The notes: generated by a model not told the origin, from the letters alone. Shown: positions 1 through 12,654, numbered from the stretch's first letter. The stretch: 64,000 nt of DNA from Taudactylus pleione (GCA_031769625.1 JAUIMM010000088.1:11041501-11105500); one strand, 5' to 3'. Numbers and translations are program-made.

Positions 1-379
1 CCTGGTGGTCTAGGGAGGATGTGAAAACAACCTGAGTCCCCCCTGCCTGCACCATCGGTGTCTTCTATACCGACGGTGATAAGCCGCGATCCTGTGGCTT
101 CCTGTAAACAGGAAGCTGCACTTACCTTCCCCCTGCTGCGGCTTGGAGCCCCACCAAGACTGGAGCATATGGCTGAGGACCCTGGCATGTCGCCAGCGCT
201 GGGGTGATGGAGTAGCATAAGCGCTGCTTACTCAATAGCAAAAAAATAAAAACAAAGTAAAACCTATGAAGCTGTTAGTACAGCTTCCACAGTGTACCTC
301 ATCGCAGGCACCAACACAAAAAACTGTGTGGTGCCCACTCTCCTTTCCACCACTATACCCAGCGTAAAGCCTATGTCCC
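1..379. other. non-coding, repeat-like DNA, no gene seen
   Basis: No credible frame. The first 200 bases are GC-rich with a short inverted repeat around ACCATCGGTGTC / GACGGTGATAAG. The opening CCTGGTGGTC resembles a segment near 32,140 and another near 57,977, so this is probably the end of a dispersed repeat whose other part lies outside the window. Confidence 0.35.
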
Positions 380-545
380 CCATGGAGGAAGAAGAAAGAG
401 TACCAGCCAATCAGCTCCTAACTGATTAGGAGCATTTTGCTGACTATGTTTAAAAACTATCAGTTAAAGGCTGATGGGTTGGTACTTTATCTTTCTTCAC
501 TTTATCACTCTCCGAGATTTGATACATCTCCCCCCTTAGAGTCTC
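380..545. mobile_element. palindromic MITE, CCAATCAGCTCCTAACT family
   Basis: The left arm (about 397-422, GTACCAGCCAATCAGCTCC) pairs with the right arm (about 461-490, GCTGATGGGTTGGTACT), and the outer part ends in GATACATCTCCCCC. The same arms recur at 14,974-15,144 and, split by a later insertion, at 31,810-32,602. It has no coding capacity; the 83-residue frame across it is chance. Ends here are diverged and no target duplication could be fixed. Confidence 0.6.
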
Positions 546-1500
546 CCTTGTTTAAGAGAACTGGTGACAATAATGAAAAACAGTGCAACAGTGCAAATGA
601 AAAGTTTGTGTTTGCTTTCATTATCTGCATTGTACTAGGGAACCACAATCGAATTTGTTGCAGTAGGAAATACCACCATGTTCATTAATGCTACCCATTG
701 TCTTTCGAAAATGTTCTCCACAGCCATGTGTTTGTTATAGCACACATTAACTATTTGGGTACTACTGAGTCATTAAGTAAATTATATAATGAGATATAGT
801 GACAAGAGGGCTGAGTCAGACGGATCTCTTTGCATGGAAGCAAATAGCAAGTTTTAGCGTACAGCGCATGCGTAGAAACAAATTTCTCCATCAACAGGGC
901 TGAGTCAGACGTATCTGGCATTTCATGGCGGGAATCGGATGGCAAGTATTCGATCGCGCAGAATTGCTCCATCTTGAAGTAATATCGTGGCAGTGCTGTG
1001 GGTGTGTAGCCTGAGTTCTGTGCTACTCGTAGTCGTGAGTATGGAGAAGGGAAGCCTGTTTAAGAAGGATCTAATGCGGACCTTTCATCGATGGGTAGAT
1101 TTCCTGGTCTGCCAACGTTGATCCTATCCACTGATCGGTGGACATTGATGATCAGCGATCCTTTGGAGGGAAAGGAAATTCAACATGTTATAAATCCCAG
1201 ACTCTAGGTTTCTGACCATTTTCGGGTCGAAATCCAGGAATCGAGATTGTCCAACATGTTGGGGATTTGCCTCGACACAAGCTAAATGTATGGGCTGGTG
1301 CAAGTGGCAATACTAATGCTGAGGGTCGCGGCTGTGGATACAAAAACAGTGGGTGTAGTGGTTTCCCAATTGAAGCCGCACAGATTCTTGCATTAGCCCT
1401 ACTAAAACTCTCATTAGCATAAGGGAATAAATCAGCCTTCCACGGAATCACGCAAAAACAGACACCCCACTATCTTTTAACGAAACCTACCAACAATGTT
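546..1500. other. non-coding, no feature recognised
   Basis: Both strands carry only short unrelated frames. A segment (GGGCTGAGTCAGACG) occurs twice, near 808 and 898, as a weak direct repeat. Nothing else is supported. Confidence 0.4.
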
Positions 1501-1504
1501 TTAA

Positions 1505-2270
1505 CACCTTAGGGTGGGTACACACGGAATCGGTATGATATCCCGATGGGCCGCATGGCCGGGAGTTCGAATCTCAGCAGCGGCAGCCCGACAAACCAGC
1601 AGAGCCCGGCAGCGGAAGCCCGACAGCTCTGGAAATCCAGATCATCCTAAGTTAAGTATCTACTAACCTAACCTAACCCTCCTTAGGGGTGCCTAACCCT
1701 AACCTCCCCCCCCTGTGCCTAACCCTAATCCCCCCCTTCCCCGCTGCCTAAACCTAAGTCCCCCGGGGGGGTGCCTAACCCTATCCCTCCTTCCCCCTAG
1801 CCTGACCCTAAGTTCCCCCGGGAGCCCTAAACCTATCCCTCCCCCCCGCGGCTGTCCGCTCGCGGCGCCCGGCATCCCTTCGATCAGGATGCCGGGCGCC
1901 TGTCTCCCGGCGTTGGGGAAATGACAGGCATCTAGTTATAGACGCCCGGCATTTCACCCTCGCCGGGATATGACAGTCGGGAAGCCGGCTGCCGGTATTA
2001 AGGCAGCCGGCTTCCCGATTGTATACCGTACACACCTGAACGACTTGTAATTGGACCGATTTTACATCCAATTTCCCTTGAGGCCAGAATATACGACATT
2101 GAGAATACACACTGTTCAATATCGCATACGACTGAATGATATATTGTATAGTTTAATCGTATATGATTTATCGTTGCTCCCGTACACACTACAACGATCA
2201 CTGGCAACATATGACGTCAAATATGTCAGTGGAAGCCCGTTATTTGGCCTGCTCCTGAAGGTATTGGCCT
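1505..2270. repeat. composite palindromic repeat with CCTAACCC-rich core
   Basis: The block opens with GGGTGGGTACACACGGAAT and carries CGTACACAC-type motifs again near 2,020-2,200, which look like ends of one palindromic element. Inside is a C-rich stretch (about 1,665-1,860) of CCTAACCCTAA runs, then a GC-rich palindrome with CGGCATCC / GGATGCCGGGCG and GCCGGCTTCCC. The core is nearly the same as 57,190-57,690 and resembles 3,440-3,910 and 12,655-13,430, so it is a dispersed element, not a telomere. Frames here are shadows of repeat sequence. Confidence 0.6.
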
Positions 2271-2624
2271 GAAGGGCATTCTGCAAGTTATGAAGGCAAG
2301 GATCCTCTCCAATTAAGAGAACAGACAAATGACTAAACATAAAGAGCAATCTTTATTATCTTTGTCAAAGTAAAATTCCATCACTATTATATAAAGAAAA
2401 TAATTTATTTGTGCTTTTATGTATGATATGGAATCACACTGGTGTTACAGACCACGGACCTTATATACTAGCTAGAGTCTATTCTGCTTCTCTAACTGCA
2501 ATGAGCTAATAATTAAGCAAATTTATATGTCAGCAAATTAGGCCTAAATTGGTCCCTTGCACTTCACTAAGATATTTGAAAATTGCTCTATATCCCAGGT
2601 TGTTTGGAAAGAACTGTGCCTTAA

Positions 2625-2722
2625 AGGGGCCTATCCATTACATGACTTTTAGAACGATGCGACCAAAACCAGGAGGTTTTGGTCGCATTGTTCACAAAGT
2701 CGTATAATGGATAGCCGCCAAG
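2625..2722. mobile_element. short palindromic MITE
   Basis: Near-perfect inverted repeat of about 98 bp: GGCCTATCCATTA on the left, TAATGGATAGCCGCC on the right. The inner stem GATGCGACCAAAACC pairs with GGTTTTGGTCGCAT around a tiny loop. It is non-coding; the short size suggests only the terminal arms of an element remain. Confidence 0.65.
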
Positions 2723-3439
2723 GACCAGCGATGCACGTGCAGTTTAGAGGCCAGGAAATCTACGGGTTGTTTTTTAAGGCTCCTGAAGAGCGACATATCT
2801 CACACTGACTGTCAAGATAAACAAATATATATTTTATAATAGTATGGTGAGTAGCCCTATTTCCATGCTGAATTGAAACACTGAGTAAAGAAGTGAGACA
2901 TAACCAAGCAGTGGCACCATCCACATGCAACTGAGCAGGCTGTGGAAGAGTAAATGGACATATCAAGTTAAACCAAAGAGCAGGATGAGGGAATGCATAA
3001 AGGTTCTGGGATATTCCATGGGAATGATAACGCATCCATTAGCCAAGCTCCGAGGAACCAGACACTAGACAAATGTCAAGACTGGTGCACTGGCTGAATA
3101 TGCAAAAAGATCTATCTTTGGTTGCCTGGAAACCTGTATTATTCTCTGGAATAGTACAGCTTGTAAGTTGAGAAAGTACGTAAAGAATTTTCCTATTTTA
3201 TGTCACTTCCTTGGCACATGACACAGTTTAAGGTGGAAGTGTTTCAGCATAACACATTTCCTGGTCTCAAGAGACTCCTTGCAAAGATTTTTGGACTGTG
3301 TACCTCCTATAAGTGACATGAAACTAGGGCTTCTAGATCACTTTGTCTAGCAACCTGAAGGAGGATCCTGACTTTGCAACAAGTGGTCTACAACCTTTCT
3401 AGGTCACCAGTGGCTGCGTTAGATGCTTTAGTACTTTTT
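2723..3439. other. non-coding, no feature recognised
   Basis: AT-rich single-copy-looking DNA with only short frames. No splice-supported exon, repeat end or RNA gene is visible. Confidence 0.4.
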
Positions 3440-3910
3440 CTAAATGGTTGGGTATGAGATCCTGGCTACTGGGATGCTGACAGTCAGGATCCCAACACCC
3501 ATAAGGGAACTAAGTTAAGACTAACTCTTACCCCTACCCCTCCCTCCCCGGTACCTAACCCTAACACTCCCTCCCCGGTGCCTAACCCTAACCTCCCCCT
3601 AGTGCCTAAACCTAACACTCCCTCCCTGGTGCCTTAACCTAACCTCCCCCCTAGTGCCTAAACCTAACCCCTCCCCCCTCTCCCTGCACCCTACACCTAA
3701 CCCTCCCCCCTAGTGCCTAACCCTGACCCTCCCCATAATGGCTAACACTAACCCCGCACCCTAACCCTCCCCCTAACGCCCGATACTTACCTTCGGGATG
3801 ACGGTGGTCGGGATTCTGGTGCCGGGATTCCGATGCTGTTGGGATTTTGGCGCCGGGATTTCAGCCATCTGCATCCCGCACGGTATGCTGACTATATCCC
3901 CTTCTAAATA
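3440..3910. repeat. CCTAACCC-rich dispersed element
   Basis: GGGTATGAGATCCTGG at the left and GGTATGCTGACTATATCCC at the right look like degraded ends. Between them is about 250 bases of CCTAACCCTAACCTCCCCC-type repeats followed by a block of GGGATT-containing units (3,790-3,880). It is the same class as the blocks at 1.5, 12.7 and 57.2 kb. The repeats are imperfect and mixed with C-runs, unlike a real telomere tract. Confidence 0.6.
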
Positions 3911-5204
3911 GGCTTCATTATTTGGAAATCTACTGGTGGACTTCCTGGTGGGCCTGCAGCAAGTGGCCCTGTTGCCTCCTATTAAGTGACATACTAGTGA
4001 AGAGATTTGATGAAGGGGTCTATGAAATCGAGAAGGTAAAAATCACACTAATATCATTGTAAGACTGCAGTGTGACTCCAGGAACCATAGAGAAGTTCTT
4101 ATTATATGAAATGCTATAATTCTGTATATTTGAACAGGCACAAAGATTTTCAGAGCAATAGGCAATACATTATCTTTCAGTACATTGTAAAGTATAAAAA
4201 AAAAGTAATATTAAATTGTGTGAAATCTGATTAAAATTCATAGAGATAAAAGAATATGGCCATAAAGGAACTTAAAATCTTTTAATTCGAAGTGTACCTC
4301 TGAAGCGCCTCAGCTGAAGGACACTTTTTATCTCCCAAGCTTTAAGAAATTCTCATTCCGTCATGGTTCAAAGTCTTCGTTAATGAGTTGAGTTAATGGG
4401 GTTGGGCAAGTAGATATAATTCCTCCATCCCTAACAGCGTCTTATAATCTCACAGTAATCATCTCTGTAGTTGAATAATATAGATACTGAATAGCTGAAA
4501 GACATGTTAAAATATTTGTGCTTCACAATTACAACTATCATTACTGTAATCTGGCATGAGAGACACTTAATAAATTGCACCTACCAATCAAATGTAATGC
4601 AGAGCTGGTCACTCAACAGGGATAATAAAAAATACCAGCATAATAACATTGCAATTGTTTTTTTTTCCCAGTGGCTCAATAGTAATGACGGTGCAGCTAC
4701 ATGTAACTGAGATTTCCTAGATGCCTAACTTGTGGTGCAATTAAAGAAAATGTTAAGTGATGTAAGAACAATACTGCTGAGATAGCAGAATAAAGGGTTT
4801 ATTTTGTTTACTTTTTAAATTTGTTTCGTTTTCAACAAGAGCTGACCAGAATAAAGTATGTACACCCATCCCTGATAATACTTAGGAGCGGACAGTGGAA
4901 CAGTGAGTTGAAGTTAATATACATAAATTTGAAGAATAGGGAGTTAGGAGCCCTCTTCATTATACAGCACTTGGACTGAAATAAATGATTATAAATAGCC
5001 CCTTCATGTAGTATCCAGCCCTGAACTTGGGTTCATCCATTAGCTATTGAAGACAAAATGAGAGGTGACTCTCAATACATTTCTTCCTGCTAAAATACTT
5101 TCTAATCAAAGAAAGAAATATAATCACAGTCATTCAGGGCTTTGGTGCAAGCAATGCCTCTCTGGTGTAGTTAAATGCTAGGACCCACATCACAAGCATA
5201 GCCC
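3911..5204. other. AT-rich non-coding DNA
   Basis: Only short random frames. No repeat family, promoter or exon could be supported. Confidence 0.4.
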
Positions 5205-5505
5205 ATTATTATTATATTTATTTATATAGCCCTTTGTTTTACGCAGTGCTGTACAGGGAATATCTGTCATTTACATCAGACTCTGCACCGTTGGAGATTA
5301 TAGCCTAAATTCACTAACACACAAGCACACACACATCCATATTTTAGTCAGCAAACTTTTAACCTACCAGTATGGTATGGTATGAGCACCGCGACGAAAC
5401 CAACAAAACACAGGGAGAACACACAAGCTCCACACAGATAGGGCCCTGGTCAGGAATTTAGCTCATATGAGGTAACAATGCTAACCACTGTGTGACTGTA
5501 TTCCT
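5205..5505 (-). mobile_element. tRNA-derived SINE with L2-type tail
   Basis: Read on the minus strand, the head near 5,500 has an A-box-like GTGGTTAGCATTG, followed by a body (GTGTGGAGCTTGTGTGTTCTC) and an L2-like 3' end near 5,205-5,250 (GCACTGCGTAAAACAAAGGG, then TATATAAATAAATATAATAA). This layout is that of vertebrate V-SINE-like elements, which borrow the LINE tail for retrotransposition. A second copy lies at 9,613-10,478. It is decayed and non-coding; the family name is inference. Confidence 0.7.
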
Positions 5506-6730
5506 CGTAGAAAATAATGAACTATCTCTGGTTTGAAACAGACTATAGCATATGTGGCAAGATCAGGGCAAGGGTGCAGTCTCCTGTGGTAAACGGTCGC
5601 ACTTGTCATGCTGCAGCCAAGTAGTAGTACACCAGTCCAGGGCCTTAGTGCAAGTATACACAGCTAGTTTTATTAGCAGCACAAACAAATAACATAAAAG
5701 TAAATTCTGGCCTGTCCTGTTCTAAATAAACAAATGATTCCCTCTCTCAGAGTGGAAGGACCAAATGTCCCTCTCACAAAACAGAAGTCTTTAACACAGC
5801 ACTTACATTCAGTAATCACAGTGTCTCTTGACAGGCCAATGGCCTCTTCCACAGGCAGTGAGAGACTGACTACAGATATTGACACACTATCAGCCTCTTA
5901 CAGGTGGTCTGGCAATCAAGGTTGCTAATCAGCTTCTGTCTACCATACAGAAGCTAAAAACCTGGGGCATATATATCTTACCATGACAACTTATCCAGTG
6001 ATTTTGTCGCACACCTTTGCAAGATTTTCTGCAGCATGCATGCATCAATGGCAAATAGGTGAGCTACTGTATATCTGTTCTGTTTGAGTTTTCTCTTATG
6101 TGTGCTAGTATTTTGGTGCTTTGTTTTGTGTTGTGCATCGTTGCTTTGCTACCAGCATGCTTCTGAAATAGAATTTACCAAGAAATTAACATTGCTCATC
6201 TGCCCTGGCCTCTTCCAGACATCAGCACACTTCTTTCCATCCTGTTGTTGTTGAGAGGGTTAAAACTAGATGCTCTGCATTCCTCTGCACTTAGGCTTTC
6301 TGACTACACAGAGACAACCCTGCAAATTTCCCCCCATACACAAACAGCAGCCAGTTAGCTGCCTGCTCCAGCCCACTTCCACCAATCACAGAACACTAGA
6401 CTTGTAAACAGTTAGTTCTGCCATACTCTGATTGGTGGGCACATGGTGGTTCTGAGTGCTGATTGGTGAAGGACACACTTGGCACAGGTGTTGCTGGGAG
6501 GTGTTGGGAGGCAGAGTGATGTCTCTTTAGTCGGACATGAAAAGCAAGTAAAAAAAAAAGAAAGCAATAAACTTCTTCATTGTTTGATGCACAGCCCTTA
6601 TTCTGCTCTATAGCACATGGTTATTTCATGTGACACGCTAATACTGCAGTACAATCTTCTGTTCTCATTGTGCTGCTGAGTCTCATGCCTGCAAGTTCAA
6701 CGCCAGACACTGAAGCTAGAGCTCCTCGCC
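5506..6730. other. non-coding, no feature recognised
   Basis: Unremarkable sequence with short frames on both strands. I see no repeat end or gene signal. Confidence 0.4.
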
Positions 6731-6965
6731 TTTAGAGTGCAAGCCTTCTGTGACAAGTAGTATCTGCCACTGTCATGTATGTCTTTTATTGTCTATTGTA
6801 TTCCCCTGTTACTCACCTACAGTATGATATAGTAATGTTTTGTACTTATGCTATGGTTGTCTGTTGCGTATTGAATATAATGCTGATATGTTTTTTGTCT
6901 ACCAATCATACGGTGCTGCAGAGACCTTTGGCCTAATAAATAAAAGATAATAATAACAACAATAT
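6731..6965 (+). mobile_element. L2 LINE 3'-end fragment
   Basis: TTTAGAGTGCAAGCCTTCTG at the left matches the L2 3' region pattern seen again near 24,597. The right end has GTGCTGCAGAGACCTTTGG then AATAAATAAAAGATAATAATAA, the usual L2 tail. No reverse transcriptase remains. It is a dead 5'-truncated copy in plus orientation. Confidence 0.6.
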
Positions 6966-7080
6966 TAACAATGAGTACAGTAATGACCATGTGCAAAACA
7001 GGTCCCGTTTTACCTAACATCCCGTCCTACTTGATTATTTCTAAGGCACATATATTAGTTTGATCCAACAGTGTAATGAT

Positions 7081-7126
7081 TAGATAGATAGATAGATAGA
7101 TAGATACATACATACATACATACATA
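7081..7126. repeat. microsatellite (TAGA)n(TACA)n
   Basis: About six TAGA units run straight into about five CATA units. This is a compound tetranucleotide repeat and is likely length-variable. Confidence 0.95.
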
Positions 7127-8556
7127 GTCTACAGCTGTTGCTTCTCTTCAGACACCCCAGATTTAAAGTCCTAGATACATCTGCTTGTGTTTGAGACTAT
7201 TCCTTTTCATGCTACTTTACACATACTGCACAGCTCAGCTACGACACCTTATTCCTGCACATCACACCCCATGATACTGCAGTGCTGAATTCTGCCCCAC
7301 AACACCCTCTCCTATCCAATAACATTGCTGTGGATGGTGCTGGTCTGGCTCTGAGACTGGGGTGTGGGCAATAACTCTTAGTTTAACACCCCCTCCACGT
7401 AACCTATAATGCTGACTGAGGCACTCAACTTCTAGAGGAACAGGAGGATATGAAGATTGCTGTTCCTCTAATTCAGTTATTAGAGCAGCTGCTGGGACTG
7501 CAAAACAGACCAGGATTTATCACTCATCTGTCTGCAGAGCATCACCCAACTGACATATTACAGCAGTACAGACTCTGCAGGTCTTGTTGTAGCACATTTA
7601 CATACTTCCCAGTTGTTGTCACTTTAGTTCAGTGATCTGGAAAATGATTACACAGGTCTTTCTATATACTGACATCTGGCAGAAAGAGAACTTACCTATA
7701 TGGTGATAAAGCAGCATATTAAAAACGGTTCTGCAGAATGTTCTCCTCATTCTGCATGTTGTAATATAATATTGTAGGTGTAGAATGTGGCCTTCAGTGT
7801 TGTGCGCAGAATTTCCCCTAAAATGTTTGTTCCACCTGGTTACCCCGGTGACACGACACAGCAGAATGACCTGACCGTTGCCTTCCCAGCGCTAATCATA
7901 GACTATGAATTCTGCAAAATGCTAATTTACAAACACAGTGCAAAATGGAGACTGTAAGACCCCTGCAGCAGTAACTAGGTATTTGAAGGCCTCATAGCAA
8001 AAGGATGTAAGGGCCACTATGTACCACTCAATGGTGAAAACTGTATTTAACAAATGTAACTGACTGGGCCCCCCCAGCTCTGGGCCCCATAGCAGTTGCA
8101 TCCCTTGCACATATGGTAGATATGCCCACGCCCTGTGGTATGGCCTGACCAACCATGAAATCTAACGTGTGCACAATTTGCTAGGCTCTACTATATATTG
8201 CGAAGAATGGAATTACATTGTTTAAGATGCTGTCTGGATCCCAGTCATGTAGTCAGGTTTTGTAATGTTGTGTCTGGTTTGGAGACCATTGTTTGGTTTA
8301 TAGGGCAAATTGGGACAGAAAAGTAGAAGTCATAGTGAAGTCAACTACAGTGTGAGAGAACCCTACTGATTGACTTGACCTGCAATGGTGTAACCCCTCG
8401 ATCAGTTGGCCCCATGGCAACATTTTTGAGGTGCTCTCCTAAGCATGCATATGTGCTTATGCTCTGTGAAGCAATAATTGGGTTTCCAGTTCTATTTCCT
8501 AGTTAATGGTACATGAGCTCTCTCCTCAATTTTGGGGAGCTCTCCCGGACTCTCTC
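7127..8556. other. non-coding, minor repeat pieces
   Basis: No gene. A short stretch near 8,060-8,130 (GGGCCCCATAGCAGTTGC, ATATGGTAGATATGCC) resembles the end of the GC-rich repeat at 13,850-14,165. The rest is featureless. Confidence 0.4.
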
Positions 8557-8609
8557 GAGAGAGAGAGAGAGAGAGAGAGATCGTGAGAGAGAGAGAGAGA
8601 GAGAGAGAG
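8557..8609. repeat. microsatellite (GA)n
   Basis: GAGA run interrupted once by TCGT at about 8,581. It gives an arginine/glutamate-rich artificial frame and should not be read as coding. Confidence 0.95.
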
Positions 8610-8779
8610 TAGACCAGCCTTCAATATCCGGCCACTTCTGGAGGCTGAATGACGGCACCACATCCCCGTATTTCCCACCTGGGCTTCCTCCTTAGGTACG
8701 GTTAAAACATATGCTCTACATGTCCCCAGCCCCTCACCTGCTCTGAAGAGCAGAGCGGAGCCTCCAGAATAGATGGACC

Positions 8780-9290
8780 AGTATCACAAGTCAGACCAGG
8801 GCCGTCTCCAGGGCTAATAGCACCCTGTGCTGGCCAAGTGCTCTGCACTCCTTATCGCGCACCTGCGCACGGCCAAAATGGGGGGGGTCTAATTACCATA
8901 GGCCATGCCTCCTTACGTGACGTTATCTGAGGGGTGTGCCCGCATGGCATGCCTCCAAATAACGCCAGGCTGGGCGGAGCCTCACTAGCTGGGCTTCCCC
9001 CAGCCCTCTCAAAGCACTGAATGGATGCCGCGCGCATGCGTGCAGCAACCATTCTGACTCCGGGGTCCCGGCACCACCGCGCAGATGCGGCGGTGGGGGT
9101 CACCAACCCCCCCGATTTGACCACCCGCGGGCCACTTCGGCCCACGGGTAGATCAGCAGGACAGTACTGTCCCACTGAAATTGGGATGCTGGGGAAGGGT
9201 GCGCCCTCTATGGGTGGCGCCCCTGTTCGACCTCTCATGTCGAACACCCCTAGAGCCGGCCGTGTGTCAGACTGCTGGACATGAGTATGT
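8780..9290. repeat. GC-rich repeat-like block
   Basis: A GC- and CpG-rich block in AT-rich surroundings, with long overlapping open frames on both strands (149 residues minus, 87 residues plus). Open frames on both strands point to base composition, not coding. It starts with GGGCCGTCTCCAGGGC and ends near GGGGTGTTCGAC-type motifs when read on the minus strand. I cannot assign a family. Confidence 0.45.
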
Positions 9291-9612
9291 GTACTAGTCA
9301 AGTGAATTCCCTGATGTGGTATGAACTGCCCAGACTAAATAAGATGCAAGAGCGCGAGCTGGACAAAACACCCAATCACAAGTGTCTACTGACTGGTGTC
9401 AGAAGCCAGCGGCTGTGCGACCTACCTGTGTCTACTTACGGACAGGAAACAAATTATCATACAATGCTGAAAAGCAGAAAGGCAGAACATTGTGTATTTG
9501 TGCAGAAAGAGAATCAATCTTAGAAACAAGAAATAACATAGTAATAGTATAAGGAAGCAATATATGAATCAGGAGAAATACATCTATACAATGTTTACAA
9601 AACATGGAAAGA
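9291..9612. other. non-coding, no feature recognised
   Basis: Short frames only; AT-rich towards the SINE tail that follows. Confidence 0.35.
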
Positions 9613-10478
9613 ATAATTTATTTATTATCAGTTATTTATATAGCGCACACATATTCTGCAGCGCAGTACAGAGAATATTTCAGTCATTCACATCAGTCCC
9701 TGCCCCAGTGGAGCTTACACTCTATGGGCCTGATTCAGAGCCGAACGCTCTGACCAGAGCGCTCGCTCTGAATCAGTGCCCTCCTACCTGAAAATGGAGC
9801 GGCCTCCTGGCCGCTCACATAGCTGTGGGTGACCACCCACAGCATATGCGAGCGGCCAAAAAGATGGTCGCGATGGTCAAGACCATCGCGACCATCGGGC
9901 TTGCGACGAGACCCTGCGGTAGGGTCTCAGTGACCGCAAGCCCAGGAGTGATTTTGGCTCTATCAGAGCCAAATCACTCCCACTGACATCATTACTGATG
10001 TCAGTGGGGCCGGCTTCAGACGGTAGGTGTTCCCATGGGAACGCCTCCGTCTGGCAGCCACGCCCCTGGCACGCCCACCAAAGGGGGCGTGCTGTCAGTC
10101 ACCATCGACAGCACGCCCCCTTTGGTGCGAGACTCCGAGCGACGTATTCCTCGTCGCTCGCCGGGTCTCGCGCATGCGCGCGACGGAGCTCCCTCCGTCG
10201 TGCGCATGCGCATTCGCACAACATCGACCCGCTTGCGAGCGTCCTTTGCTCGCGAGCGGGTCTGAATGACTCCCTATATTCCTTACCACATGTACACACA
10301 CTACGGTTAATTTCTGTCAGCAGCCAATCAACCTACCAGAATATTTTTGCAATATGGGAGAAAACCCAAAGAAGCACAGGTAGAACATACAAACTCCAAA
10401 CAGTTAGGGCGGTGATGGAAATCAAACCCAAGACCTCAGTGCAGTGAGGCAGTAATGCTAACTATTACACCATCTGTA
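9613..10478 (-). mobile_element. tRNA-derived SINE split by a MITE
   Basis: On the minus strand the head lies near 10,478: an A-box-like GGTGTAATAGTTAGCATTAC, then a B-box-like GGGTTTGATTTCC at 10,418-10,430, a body with TGTTTGGAGTTTGTATG, and an L2-type tail at 9,613-9,665 (GCGCTGCAGAATATGTGTGC, then TATATAAATAACTGATAATAA). The SINE is interrupted at 9,726-10,274 by a hairpin MITE with target duplication TAT. Joining the two halves gives the same order of parts as the copy at 5.2 kb. The B box has T changes, so transcription today is unlikely. Confidence 0.75.
9726..10274 (+). mobile_element. hairpin-chain MITE, subfamily A, copy 1
   Basis: Length 549 bp. It starts GGGCCTGATTCAGAGCC and ends with a decayed TCTGAATGACTCCC, flanked by TAT at 9,723-9,725 and 10,275-10,277. 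Inside is a row of hairpins: 9,797-9,816 (GAGCGGCC...GGCCGCTC), 9,863-9,896, about 9,978-10,008 (CTCCCACTGACATCA...), a GGGGGCGTGCTGTC stem near 10,083-10,125 and a CATGCGCGCGACGGAG stem near 10,170-10,212. The length equals that of copy 2 at 25.6 kb. Open frames up to 149 residues on both strands are composition artefacts. No transposase is encoded; I do not recognise the partner family. Confidence 0.85.
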
Positions 10479-12654
10479 TTGGTAAGATTGTTACAACAGA
10501 AGAGTACAATAATATTCAGGTCACATAAAACACAGAAATATACAAGGTTGAATACATCAGTCTTGTAAAGGGATAATGTATGTATGTAGGGCAAGGATAT
10601 AAGGATTTAATGGACAGTTGAATATACAGTATAACTGCTGTAAGAGGTGAAACATAGTGATGAATAAAGGTATGGGAAGTTTCTCATTTTTTAACAAACT
10701 TGCTTTTCTTGTCTCATTGGAAAGACATTGCTCTGCCTCTCAACATCTCCCAGCAACACCTGTGCCCATATTCCTACCCACCAATCAGCATGTAGTACCC
10801 TCTATGCCCACAAATTTCATAGTGAAAGTATTGGCTGTTTACTAGTCGAATGACATTTTATTGGATAGAATGGTCTGACGGTAGCAGACGATTGGAGCAG
10901 TGTGTGGAGGGAGGAATTTTGCAGAGTTTCTCTTTGGAGAGAGTCAGAGAGCAGCATAGCACACAGCACCCAAACAGTATAAATAAAAGATGCTTGCCAG
11001 CTTTCTGCCTCCCCCTGGGCTGACCTCTCTCTGACGAGACTCTGGACAGAGACACTCCCTGCCTCTCAACAGCCCTCTGCAACATGAGCTAAGGACAATC
11101 TCCAATAAGAGCCCATAGGAGACTATTAAGCAGCCAATCAAGACCTGCGACTACCTTTGTCTCAGCCAATCATGGGATGCCGCCAGGCAGCACCGTACAC
11201 CTATCAGAGTGATTCTGCATTATTATTGGAAGACTGGTAAGGGAGTTGGCTTGAGAGAGTTACTGTAGGTGGTGGGAAGCTGGGAAGAGACGCATTAATT
11301 GGCCAGAGGTAATAAATGAGAAGGGGAGACGAGTGTGTGTGAGAGCCTGTGTATCTGAATAACAGCATGCTGCATCAGCACCTCTGTAGATCTGCATTCG
11401 TGAATCTGAGAGTGCAACTTGTGTGGCAGAGTGTGAGGTCTATGTAGCTGTGTGTGCACTTAGTATCACTGCATGCATAACACAGAGTGTACGTTCCCAG
11501 CTCACATATCTGTGTGTGACTCACAGCATGATGAGGCTTCTGCTGTGTCTGTCCTGCATGTGGATTTGTAGCTGTCTACCATAAAAGGAGCAATTTGCAC
11601 CTTGGCAAAACCATGTTGCACTACAGTTGGAGCGGATTTAGAATGTGCAGGCATAGTTGTAGTTGGGCAAGTGTTTCCTAGCTTCATTCTAAGTGTCAGT
11701 GTAAAAACAAAGCTGCCTAGTATTTGTTTGTTACATGCAGCCAGAGGCAGTCAATATATTTTTCATACATACAAACAATAAACACATTTGCATCCCTTGC
11801 TTTGCAACATGGTTGTTCCTCTGAATAAGACCCTGTGTCACATTGGTTTATCAGATAACTTTGTGTTCATGTATAAGTAGGATTACCATAGTAAACAAGG
11901 ACAATCATGAATAACACAGGTTCTGTGGCTAATAAAAACCAGGTGAAATGCAGACTTGAAGTCAGCCAGGCACAGAACCTGTGTAACTTAGAAGTGCCCC
12001 GGTATAAAGGGATAGTATGGTAAGCCTATGTTAAGTAAAGTCAAATATTTATGTAAAAAAAAATGTCAGGACTTCATACAATTTATTAAAGGGTTAAGAC
12101 TGGAGAGTCTCAGACAACCTGTTTACTGGCGCCTACCGCTGTCCTCATAGATCTCTATGGGGATGCTGAAATTAGGCAATTCAAATCACTAAGCTTTGCA
12201 TTTTGACAGAAAGTAACACTCTCTCAGGATGGCGTTACTAACCGACAGCATGGGATCCAGAGAGACTTCAGCCCACAGATTATAATTTATAACCTATGTT
12301 TAGCTAGTGAAACTGGTAGATGGTGAAGGGACATAGTTATCCATTCATGGGTTAACCTGCTACATAGACTGAGTGTATGTATTGTGCATTGCATATCATG
12401 ACTTTCGGCCTTTGTAACAGGTGGATCTCATGACTCTGCTCATTTCTGCTTATTTAATGAAGGATATTCTACTGAAACATTAGGTTATCATATTTGGCAA
12501 CACAGAACACTACAGGACTCTCCTGATGCAGTTCTGCAGTGCTATAATGACAGGGTGATGCTGTTAAGCATCAGGCTGCTGTTAGCATTGCAGGAACATA
12601 TCACAAGAAAAATGCAGCTTCATGGTGCTGCTTCCTAATCCCCAACAGGATGTA
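10479..12654. other. non-coding, no feature recognised
   Basis: Mixed AT-rich sequence. CCAATCA motifs at about 10,780, 11,131 and 11,165 and GT-rich runs (11,330-11,470) are present, but no gene, repeat end or RNA gene can be supported. Confidence 0.4.

Noticed and set aside
8852..9301. 149-residue frame as an exon
   Set aside because: Overlaps an open frame on the other strand in CpG-rich DNA; no domain or splice support.
10418..10475. Functional tRNA gene
   Set aside because: A- and B-box-like words are the head of a SINE; the cloverleaf cannot be completed and the B box is mutated.
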